64,000 nucleotides of DNA from Pseudoips prasinana (Eukaryota > Arthropoda > Insecta > Lepidoptera > Nolidae). Where the stretch lies: positions 19,920,001 to 19,984,000 of the forward strand of contig OX621244.1 of assembly GCA_951640165.1 (NCBI GenBank). The letters run 5' to 3'. The translations under genes and the position numbers were made by a program. Positions 55,791 to 64,000 of the stretch are shown piece after piece (within the stretch, counting starts at the first letter, position 1; every line of letters begins with the position of its first letter). The notes under the pieces are model-generated. The model ran no database searches. It had not been told where the DNA came from and saw nothing but the letters and a program-made list of their open reading frames with translations.

Positions 55791-56620
55791 ATATATTACA
55801 TGTCTAAAAAATTATTATTATTACAGCGGAAACGCGACAACAACTCTATTATGTCTTACTGTTTTATCTGTAACTTCGTCCACATGGCAGCTTTATAGCT
55901 AATAATATTTCCCCTGCACGTATTCATTGTGAAAGTTTGACCTTATTTCAGGTCTTTTAAACTTAAATTTAATAAAAAAAAATTACCCGGAATTCATTAA
56001 GTAAAATATATAAGATTTATTTATTCAGGAATTTTGAAGGTATTTCGCAGCAAACTAAGAAAATATATTTCAACTGCAAGTTTTAAATGACTTGAACAAT
56101 GTAATTTTAATGTAAACATATACCAAAAATGTTTCAAAGGTGAAGCGCTCAAGTATCTCCTATCTATACATAAGTTCTATTGTATTTATTTGTCTACAAA
56201 AAGAATATGCGATTTTATTTTTGATTGCATAAAAAGACCGAAGGTTGAGTGCTGACTTAAGCGAAAAAGCGGCTCTCTTCATTGGTAAATTCTAATCTAT
56301 ATCTAAGCGAACACAATATATTATCCTGAACTTAATTTGTAAGTAACTAATCTTTAAGGCCACACAAATAACCTTTTTATTACAATAGGACCCGAAAATA
56401 CATTGTTATAAATAACGCAGTCCCCAACCTTTTTCGCATCCAACCCTGAAATAATCAGTGGCTGACAAGGTATACGGAATATATTACTATTTGCGGTAAC
56501 AAAATAAATCAATACTTCTGAATCAAACATTTGAAGTAGGTATAGCTTACTTATACTTAACATATTAGACCCTTAGCTTTAGTTCCTTGATGACAGTAAT
56601 CTAATAATAGTAATCTAGTA
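55791..56620. other. Unassigned AT-rich DNA
   Basis: No supported feature. Confidence 0.4.
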
Positions 56621-56865
56621 ATATCTAGGGACAATGTCACACAGATCATCCTCGCCCCAAACTAAACAAAGCTTGTACTATGGGTACCAGGCGACGATAT
56701 ACATACTTATATAGATAGATAAATACTTATATACATAGAAAACATCCATGACTCAGAAACAAATATTCGTGCTCATCACACAAATATTTGCACTTACCGT
56801 GATTCGAACACAGGACCACCAGCTTCGTAGGCAGGGGTACTACCAACAAGGCTACGGTGACCGTC
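56621..56865 (-). mobile_element. SINE family A (copy A4)
   Basis: Reverse copy, uninterrupted: ccccaaactaaacaaagctt, actatgggtaccaggcgacg, atatacatacttatatagat, gattcgaacacaggaccacc and gctacggtgaccgtc. Serves as the empty site for the BEL insertion in A1. Confidence 0.87.
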
Positions 56866-56964
56866 GTCGTAATAACTCAGCTTGGCCTTAGGCCAAAAAC
56901 GAGGTAATTGCAGTTAGAGTTCCCCTTGTCAACACCCGTAGTCATTGAATTATTGCTATTTATA

Positions 56965-57252
56965 AAAAAAACCGGCCAAGTGCGAGTCGGCCTCGCGCAC
57001 GAAGGGTTCCGTATAATTATTTATAAAAACGAGCAAAAATTCTCGTTTGTTGTATGGGAGCCCCCTTAAATAGTTATTTTATTTTTTCTTATAGCGGCAA
57101 CAGAAATATATCATCTGTGAAAATTTCAACTTTCTAACTATCACGGTTCATGAGATACAGCCTGGTGACAGACGGACAGACAGAAAGACAGACAGACAGT
57201 GAAGTCTTAGTAACAGGGCCCCATTTTACCCTCTGGGTACGGAACCCAAAAA
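56965..57252 (+). repeat. AAGTGCGAGTCGG repeat family, complete copy (T2)
   Basis: aaaccggccaagtgcgagtc, gcacgaagggttccgtataa at the left; gcctggtgacagacggacag, ggtacggaacccaaaaaaaa at the right. Shows that T3 and T4 are its 3' half. Confidence 0.75.
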
Positions 57253-57710
57253 AAACGGAGTGAATAGAGAATCACCTCAATTTTCGTCGGTATAAAAGGG
57301 TACTTACGCACACACTTCTTCTCTGTAATATATCTCGTCGTATACGTCTCATATCTTTTAGGCAGCTTGCCAGAAGAACATTTATAATAAGTAATAACTG
57401 TTACAACTGCTTAATATGATACTCCATTTACAGGTGATTATGTTAGTACATTTGTCACTGATACTTCCGTCCCGTGTATGATAAACTGGCATATTTATAG
57501 CGGTACCATCTGCGCCACTTTGAATATGTAGGTACATACTTCGGATTAGAGGCACAATATGTTTCGTGATTTAACCCTCTTCTCAGCAGTAGGAATATAA
57601 TTGCTATCATATTTTAAACTCTTTTATTTTGTGATAAAGTACTAAACCAATAGATTAAAAACATACCTATTGCTTTATAAAAGGTTAGGGCATGTGATTT
57701 GATGTGTAGC
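57253..57710. other. Unassigned DNA
   Basis: No supported feature. Confidence 0.4.
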
Positions 57711-57768
57711 TTTTTCATTTCATTTCATATTCTTTGCCGTCGCAAAGAATATGAAATGAAATGAAAAA
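57711..57768. repeat. Perfect 26-bp inverted repeat, 6-base loop
   Basis: Arms 57711-57736 and 57743-57768 around ccgtcg. The right arm runs into atttaattcagcacaacaca, which looks like the antisense 3' end of a LINE; the left arm may be a templated inverted copy. Confidence 0.85.
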
Positions 57769-58349
57769 CATTTAATTCAGCACAACACACAAGAAAATGA
57801 GGAGTACAAATATACAACACACAGTTCTACAAGACATTACATACATAGATTTGAGGAAAATGCGCACAATTACGATTCTTGCATGTTCTGCCGAAAGGGT
57901 GACCACCTCACCACTAGCTAGGTGGGTTACACCTAGCGCTGGTTTTCAGTTGGTAGCCCTGGAAGTCACGCACGGACGGAGGTAGTACTAGTATAATACT
58001 AAATGTTTACTTACTATAATATAATAATATAACAAACGACGAAAGGCAAGCAATTACCAACCACGCCAACCGGCCCATTGCACTAATTAATTACCTAATT
58101 TATTTTGTATACTATAAATTTATATTTTATTATAACTAAACTTTATTTTGATTACTTCTTATCAAATGTGAATACTTACATAATATAAAAAATAAACTAA
58201 TATAATAATATATACATAAACCAGTAATAAAAGAAAAGTTAGTATTAAATGAATGTTACATTTATATTTATATCCTCATACTCAGTTTGTTTGTTTCACA
58301 AAAATAACTTTAACTTAACTCTAAAACGGTTAATATCACAACTCTACCT
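57769..58349. other. Unassigned DNA with a SINE family B head fragment
   Basis: 58039-58080 (cgaaaggcaagcaattacca, accacgccaaccggcccat) is a reverse family B head remnant. Otherwise nothing. Confidence 0.45.
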
Positions 58350-58515
58350 CATCCGATGGGGGCGTAGAAGTCGTGCCGAGGGAATATCTTTCAGAGAACG
58401 GGCGGCCAAGCGTGGCCATTATGGCACATTCTTCTGAAAGATGTACACAATCAATTGTGGAAATCTTATGGGAAGGCTTTAGTCCAGCAGTGGAAGATAT
58501 TAAGCTGACATTATA
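58350..58515 (+). repeat. RTE-tailed repeat (family S), sense copy
   Basis: ccgatgggggcgtagaagtc, gggcggccaagcgtggccat, ggaaggctttagtccagcag and tggaagatattaagctga. Confidence 0.72.
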
Positions 58516-59777
58516 AAAGCATGTGTATTAGTTTTTAAAACCAAGTCAAGTCCGAGGTTACGCAAGATAACCGCTAAAGTGGATAACGATGTGGGTTACT
58601 TATTAACAAATCCTATAAACTATGACTTAGTTATTAAGAAAAGTGTGTAACCGTTTGTTTTCCCGAAAAAAAATATATAAAGATTTGTGTTTATATTATC
58701 AATGAGTGTTGTCAATATTGGTAGAAAAAGAAAAATGAGTTTTGCCCACATTCAAGCTACCCACAAGCCGCCTAACCTAGGACGCTTGTAACAAACATTG
58801 CATAAATTAGTCACGGTAATGTTATATACAGTATTGTAAGTTGGTATTATTCTTGAAATAATTGCCTACAGCCATGCGGTACCTAAACACGCGATAGGGC
58901 GATAGTTTGTTTCTAGTTCTCTGATAGTTAATAAGATATTTGCAATCACAAAATAATACAACATTTGCAATTAAGCAAATGACTAAGAAATAGTACTTAT
59001 TGAAAATATGATTCACCGCACGGACACTTTTGAGTGCAGAAATCACATCCATTTATTAATGTTGTGTGTGTAATGTTTTAGTCATATTTCGTCAGATTCA
59101 TTACACACATTCTCGTAATCATTAATAGTAATATATTATTATGTGAGTAGCTAAGAATTACTCGATGGAAAAAGCGAAATACCTAATAAAAACATACATA
59201 CGTATATAAAATATAGTCTTACCTTTCGGATTTTCCAGGTAATTTGAAAAATTCTATTAATGCGTTCAAGTCACCGAAAACAGCACAATATAATCTATAA
59301 TAGTTTTTTGTCATATTGTACTTATTACAATCAATATTTGTCACTATTCGCACGCGCATTGGTTACATAACTGTGACATCGGCCATTCGACACCGTTAAT
59401 GTACCAAACTCGATGCACGTAGGTATGACTCGCGGTCTGGACGTTTGTATGAATTTAGAATACTGTTAAATAACATGACCGTGATTTAGTATTACGTTAC
59501 CTCCCTGATGTGTGCGATAAGCGCAGGTGAGGTTAGCTTTGCTTTCTTATACCATTATTGACTACAGCCGATCCTGTAATATGGAGATATTTCGCTAATC
59601 GAGATATTCACAGAGCGAAAAACCACTAACTATTATACGCTCTACGTAGCTTGAAATGTTCTCCTTTTATCCCGAAATAAATTATATATTGGACCTACAG
59701 ATATTTCTAGATGCCCTGGCCATTGTGTTCCCTAACTACACAATCAATCACAATGGATGGTATTGATGCTTGAATAA
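58516..59777. other. Unassigned AT-rich DNA
   Basis: About 1.26 kb with no supported feature. Confidence 0.4.
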
Positions 59778-59839
59778 ACGGCTGCTTTTAATTAAATATG
59801 TTATTTTTTTATTTAGCACATTTAATTAAAAGCAGCCGT
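59778..59839. repeat. 20-bp perfect inverted repeat
   Basis: acggctgcttttaattaaat and its exact complement at 59820-59839, with a 22-base T-rich loop. Confidence 0.8.
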
Positions 59840-60223
59840 ATCCAACAAACAATATAACAATAAATTTAATATATCGCTCAACAACCTCACAAAATCTTTT
59901 TGATTAGTGTTCTATTATTTATAATATTTTTGTTGTAGACTTAGGACGCGTATCTAAAGCTGTTGTTGTTATAGCAGTGTTTGTGCCTCCAAATACCAAT
60001 TAGTAGAAATTGTATTAAGTAAATAATAACAGCTACAGCTCTATATCCGTTGTCTCTGCCTACCGTTCTGGGAGACAGGCGTGAGTTTATGTATGTAATA
60101 GGTCAATTATATTCAATTTTGCTTATTCTTTCACTCTAAATCCTAAAATTGACTGAAACGTCCTCGTATTTCATTTTTACGATACACCTTCGATTTCTTA
60201 CTATCTGTGGGATATTTAGAATA
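59840..60223. other. Unassigned DNA with a repeat scrap
   Basis: 60048-60095 (atccgttgtctctgcctacc, ggcgtgagtttatgtatgta) recalls a common non-coding moth repeat. Nothing else. Confidence 0.35.
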
Positions 60224-62045
60224 GAATAGAATAGAATACTCTTTATTGTACACACAAGCAGGAAAAATAGGTAGGACAAAAAATAATAATAAATTTAGTA
60301 CAATGGGCGGTCTTATCGCATTAAGCGATTTCTTCCAGACAACCTTTGGATGGATAGGAGCTGTAATTGTTTTAAAAAGTGGGTGTGTAACAAATGAAGT
60401 AGTGGATAAATAAGATTAAAAAAAAAAAGAAAAAAAAAATGTGTATAAAAGTGTAAAGGGGTATACCAAATACATGGTACCTATGACTACATATATGATA
60501 AACATAAATACATACATAAACATTACATAATATATACATTCTATAAAATACAATACAGTGTATAATATATAAACTAACAAAATACATACATAATATATAA
60601 AAGAGGAAGGATCTTTACAAACGCAGGTAGTGTTCTTTAACACCTTTATTAAACGTAGCAACAGTTTGGGCACGTCTTATATTAATTGGCAAGGCGTTCC
60701 ATAACCTTACTGCTTCAACGGCAAATGACTTGTCCATAAATATTGTGGAATGTATAGGATTATGCAGTTTTAAGTTATGCGATGATCTTAGGAATCTCGA
60801 ATGCGTGTCACAGAGAAACTCGAATCGGTTTTTAAGATATGAAGGCGTAGCAGGGTTAAAGAGTATGTTATATAATAAGGAAAGAATATGTGCATTCCGA
60901 CGAAGGCGAATTGGCAACCACTTGAGCTTTAAACGGAATGATGAAACGTGATCATATTTGCGAAGACCAAATATGAATCTTATACAAAGGTTTTGGAGAC
61001 GCTCAAGTTTATCCAGTTGTTCTTCCGTGAGATCTAGATAGCTGGCATCGGCATAGTCGAAAATAGGTAAGAGAAGTGATTGTGCAAGAGCAGTTTTAGT
61101 GGTAATAGGGAGGAAATTGCGTAGACGCCTGAGGGAACTTGCTGATGCGAAAAGTTTACCACTAACATTTTTAAGATGAGGACCCCAGGACAACGTATTG
61201 TCAATTATAATTCCCAGATTCTTGACGTTATTACTGGGAGGGATAACAGTCCCGTCAAAGATGATTTGTGGTTGTTGAGACCAGTCCACTTTTGAAATCA
61301 TTCGAGAGCTGCCAACTACTATAGCTTGGGTCTTAGATGGATTAATTCTAAGACCAAAGCTATTACTCCACGTCTTTATCCGAGCTAAATCACCATTTAT
61401 TGCCGCGATGACACTGGGTAAATTTGCAAGCGAACCATGGGAATAAATTTGTAGATCGTCTGCGTAAAGATGGTAGGCGGAAGCAAGATTATTAGAAATC
61501 GTATTTATAAATAAAGCGAAAAGTAATGGAGACAGAACGCCACCCTGCGGCACGCCAGCAACTGTATTAGACCATGTAGAAAACAAGTCATTAATACGGA
61601 TTCTTTGCCGGCGGCCAAACAGGTAAGATCGAAACCATTCAATTGCCGTTGGAGATATGTTAAGCGAAGTCAAAATGCCAAGGAGAATGTCAAAATCTAC
61701 AGTGTTAAAAGCATTTGTAAAATCAAGTAAGAGGAGAACTGTAAGATTTCCACTCTCCATGGCACTCCTGATATCATCCGTAATATGGACCAGTGCTGTG
61801 ACGGTGCTATGACCAGGACGGAAACCGGATTGCATAGGGTTAAGGAGATTGTGTTTACAAACATAGGAGTTCAGTTGGGAGTAAATAAGCCGTTCGAGGA
61901 CTTTTGATAGGAATGGGAGAATGGATATGGGACGGTAATCGGAGAATGAGGATGGATTTCTAGTTTTAGGAAGGGGAGTGACAAGAGCTTCTTTCCATGC
62001 GGAAGGAAAAAAGCCACAGGATATGGAACAATTAAGAATATGGGT
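60224..62045 (-). mobile_element. CR1/Jockey-like LINE, 5'-truncated, with tandem 3' end
   Basis: Sister of the 22-25 kb LINE. Breaks off at 62045 in the RT fingers. The 3' UTR runs 60614 to 60224, with an A/T-rich stretch at 60416-60440, AATAAAG near 60246 and a terminal (ATTCT)n on the reverse strand. A second 3' end of this type lies at 62785-62900. Confidence 0.82.
60615..62045 (-). CDS. LINE reverse transcriptase, partial, catalytic core present
   Basis: RNA-directed DNA polymerase domain, about 476 residues open without a stop from about 62043 to 60615. It starts within the element (HILNCSISCGFFPSAWKEAL), so no natural start exists; the first Met (61835, MQSGFRPGHSTVTAL) is internal. 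Blocks: VTPLPKTRNPSSFSDYRPIS, NPMQSGFRPGHSTVTALVHI, LLLLDFTNAFNTVDFDI, AGVPQGGVLSPLLFALF, catalytic YHLYADDLQIY (YADD about 124 residues after that Met), NVKNLGIIIDNTLSW, LRKYDHVSSFRLKLKWLPIR and LWNALPINIRRAQTVATFNK. The endonuclease is missing. Compared with the 22-kb relative it keeps the palm and thumb that the other has lost. Not autonomous. Confidence 0.9.
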   Translation of the reverse strand, partial: THILNCSISCGFFPSAWKEALVTPLPKTRNPSSFSDYRPISILPFLSKVLERLIYSQLNSYVCKHNLLNPMQSGFRPGHSTVTALVHITDDIRSAMESGNLTVLLLLDFTNAFNTVDFDILLGILTSLNISPTAIEWFRSYLFGRRQRIRINDLFSTWSNTVAGVPQGGVLSPLLFALFINTISNNLASAYHLYADDLQIYSHGSLANLPSVIAAINGDLARIKTWSNSFGLRINPSKTQAIVVGSSRMISKVDWSQQPQIIFDGTVIPPSNNVKNLGIIIDNTLSWGPHLKNVSGKLFASASSLRRLRNFLPITTKTALAQSLLLPIFDYADASYLDLTEEQLDKLERLQNLCIRFIFGLRKYDHVSSFRLKLKWLPIRLRRNAHILSLLYNILFNPATPSYLKNRFEFLCDTHSRFLRSSHNLKLHNPIHSTIFMDKSFAVEAVRLWNALPINIRRAQTVATFNKGVKEHYLRL

Positions 62046-62784
62046 TTAGTGTTTTTTTTAGAATATGCATCAACCTACGGCTAAAATTTCAAGAGTAAGG
62101 GTATGCATTCGCTTTATAAAAAGCTCCCGTTTCTATTTGTGTTATGCACGTCTAAAGAAGTTAAATATTTAAATTTGGCCATCGCCGGATCCCTGGCATA
62201 ATATTAATAGAGATTATAATTAATAAAAACCAATAAATATGGCATAAAATAAAATTGAATTTTCCTTTTATTTGCCTACCAAATTTCAGCTTTTCGGACT
62301 TCAAGAAATAGCTAGAGATCTTCCCTGCTGTGTGCTAATAAATATGAGAACTGTGTTTTGTTCAAGTGAGTTATAATTTAGCCTTTTAATAAACAATTTG
62401 TATAATAACTAATTAATTAATATTCCCCAATCTTTTACGAAATGACTACGGCTTCACCGAGGCTGAAGAGGATTGCTTCAGGAAAATAATTGGATTTAGT
62501 GAGTTTACATACATTAATCAAAGTAATGAACTCAAGTAAAACTAATTAATCACCGAGATGAACACCTACCTAATTGTGTATATATTTTAGCAAACTTATT
62601 ATACAAATAAATAATTTGAATATGGTAATTGATACTTTGGGGTAATAATTTTCTACGTAATATTTTATTATTAATCAGTCTAGACACACAACGCAGACTA
62701 GCCTTCTGGGCGGAATAAATTATAATACACATGAGTATACCTACATATGATATTTCCCTCGTAATCCGATGACATTGGGTAGAT
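62046..62784. other. Unassigned AT-rich DNA
   Basis: No supported feature. Confidence 0.4.
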
Positions 62785-62900
62785 TAGAAACGAATACTCT
62801 TTACTGTTCACACTCTAACAGGAGAAATATATTGGACACAAGTAATACAGTTTACAATGGATGGTCTTATTCTATTCAGCGATGTCTTTCATTATCTTTA
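62785..62900 (-). repeat. 3' end fragment of the 60-kb LINE type
   Basis: gaatactctttactgttcac, caggagaaatatattggac and ggatggtcttattctattca align with 60233-60330 (gaatactctttattgtacac ... gggcggtcttatcgcatta). Heavily 5'-truncated. Confidence 0.65.
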
Positions 62901-63031
62901 GATGGAACAGTACTAATTACAGATAGTCCTATACAAAATAGTAAGATTTTTTATTCAATTCTTACTACTGTTTACATCTTTTATCTGAAACTTTTGTATG
63001 GTATATAAACTTATATGTATAAATATTTATT

Positions 63032-63182
63032 TTATTTTTTGTTATAGCGGCATCAGAAATACATCATCTGTGAAAATTTTAACTGTCTAACTATCACGGT
63101 TCATGCCTGGTGACAGAGAGACAGACAGCGAAGTCTTAGTAATGGGATCCCGTTTTACCCTTTGGGTACGGAACCCTAAAAA
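63032..63182 (+). repeat. AAGTGCGAGTCGG repeat family, 3' part (T4)
   Basis: ttatagcggcatcagaaata, ctatcacggttcatgcctgg, cagacagcgaagtcttagta and gggtacggaaccctaaaaaa. Confidence 0.7.
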
Positions 63183-63445
63183 ACGATGCTACGGTGCTAT
63201 GCCGCCTATATATGTATGTAGGGACGAATAGAACACAAATTGCGTTTTTGCTATATTGCTGAACTGACTACTTTGCCAAAAAAGGCCCGGAAAAGTTAAT
63301 AATATACTATAAGTTAATAATATACTATAAGTTAATAAAAGTTTATAATACATAAAATGTTAATTATTCTTCCTAATTAATTTCATTGCCTTTAAATAAT
63401 ACATTTCCGAAATAAAACATTTACGCCAATGAATAATTGTAATTA
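63183..63445. other. Unassigned AT-rich DNA
   Basis: Includes a short tandem, ttaataatatactataag, repeated about three times at 63296-63340. Confidence 0.4.
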
Positions 63446-64000
63446 TCAAACATTTTTAAATGCTCTTTCCAGAATCAACTTTAGTTCCCGCCATGATTTA
63501 TCTTTTATGTCTTCTTTTGACTGAAAACGTGAAACTCTAAGGGGTAGTTTAAGTTTCTGAATGGGTCTGCCTCTGCCGGTTGACTTTACGGTCAAAAATT
63601 TATTCATAATGGTGACTTTATGCCATTGGCGCATTAAAAAAATAGCAAAATGCAAAAATAGTCTGTCTAAAAATCTGGCGGATCCGAATCGACGAATTTG
63701 CTCTCTCGAACGCCGCATAAAGCTAACATAATATTCAATCAAAGAAAACTTTCAACACGGCCTTGACTTTTCATCGACATAGCGTGGCTTTTTTAGTTTA
63801 TTTTTAAGATCCTTCGGGACTAGTGATCGTTCAATATAGTACGAATCGATTTGTGCCTCACAGAAAGTACAGCGATTATATCTTATTGAATGAAGATTTT
63901 CATTTAGCATTTCCCTCACTTTAGCGATGTTTAATTTCTCGATGGCGGACCAGAGTGAGCCAAATATTCCATCAAATCTTGACCACTTTTGAATGCAATG
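63446..64000 (-). pseudogene. Unrecognised protein, C-terminal part, one in-frame stop
   Basis: The reverse frame is open from the window edge (64000) to 63446 except for one TGA at 63752-63754. Upstream part: HCIQKWSRFDGIFGSLWSAI, EKLNIAKVREMLNENLHSIR, NRCTFCEAQIDSYYIERSLV, then PRYVDEKSRPC and the stop. Downstream part: SLIEYYVSFMRRSREQIRRF, DRLFLHFAIFLMRQWHKVTI and a basic, Lys/Arg-rich end, WRELKLILERAFKNV. A CxxC pair is visible. About 184 residues are seen and the N-terminus lies outside. I do not recognise the family. The mean codon content looks protein-like (varied, W and C present) rather than AT noise. It may be a transposon-encoded protein, given the setting. One stop could be a pseudogene lesion or the end of an upstream unit. 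Confidence 0.45.

Noticed and set aside
57797..57985. 62-codon frame MRSTNIQHTVLQD...
   Set aside because: Part may be old LINE or host sequence, but it has no recognised motif and is short.
60372..60673. Two reverse hydrophobic frames
   Set aside because: They arise from T-runs and AT-rich 3' UTR of the LINE.

Overview
This window looks like gene-poor, transposon-rich nuclear DNA from a moth or butterfly (Lepidoptera). The sequence is AT-rich and I recognise no host protein-coding gene, rRNA or functional tRNA gene in 64 kb. The lepidopteran assignment is inference. It rests on tRNA-derived SINEs ending in a CAAGCTCTGCTTAGTTTGGG-type tail followed by (ATT)n, on RTE LINE 3' ends carrying GTCCAGCAGTGG and a (GAT)n tail, and on short TC...CTAG Helitrons with a GCGGGTAAAACCGC hairpin.

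Layout. 0-12 kb: an antisense RTE tail, a Helitron, a frameshifted RTE endonuclease/RT pseudogene (3.55-5.22 kb) abutting a transposon-associated fragment on the other strand, a decayed LINE C-terminus, a near-perfect 439-bp palindrome (7.73-8.17 kb) with a truncated copy at 3.2 kb, SINEs, and a Helitron inserted in a SINE. 12.8-14.5 kb: a 5'-truncated LINE with a long open RT frame and a (TTTGA)n tail. 15.2-20.5 kb: a BEL/Pao LTR retrotransposon with 204-bp LTRs that differ at one base, a 5-bp target duplication, an open gag-protease frame and a collapsed pol; it sits inside a SINE. 21.4-26.4 kb: a nested cluster in which one SINE is split by a LINE lacking its catalytic YADD box and by an apparently intact 1,288-bp mariner.

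26.4-60 kb: mostly unassigned AT-rich DNA dotted with SINEs, a 135-bp TA-flanked palindromic MITE family, Helitrons, RTE-tailed non-autonomous repeats, an AAGTGCGAGTCGG repeat family, an inverted pair of unclassified repeats (45 and 49 kb) and a possible tyrosine-recombinase pseudogene (33.6-33.9 kb). 60.2-62.0 kb: a second LINE of the 22-25 kb type, 5'-truncated but with its YADD box. 63.4-64.0 kb: a reverse-strand reading frame I do not recognise, broken by one stop and cut by the window edge.

The genes do not form a pathway. The window is best read as a layered record of transposition: SINEs formed early platforms, and the LINE, LTR, mariner and Helitron copies landed in them. Several SINE copies serve as empty-site references that date and prove these insertions. 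The mariner, the BEL LTR pair and the palindrome look youngest.
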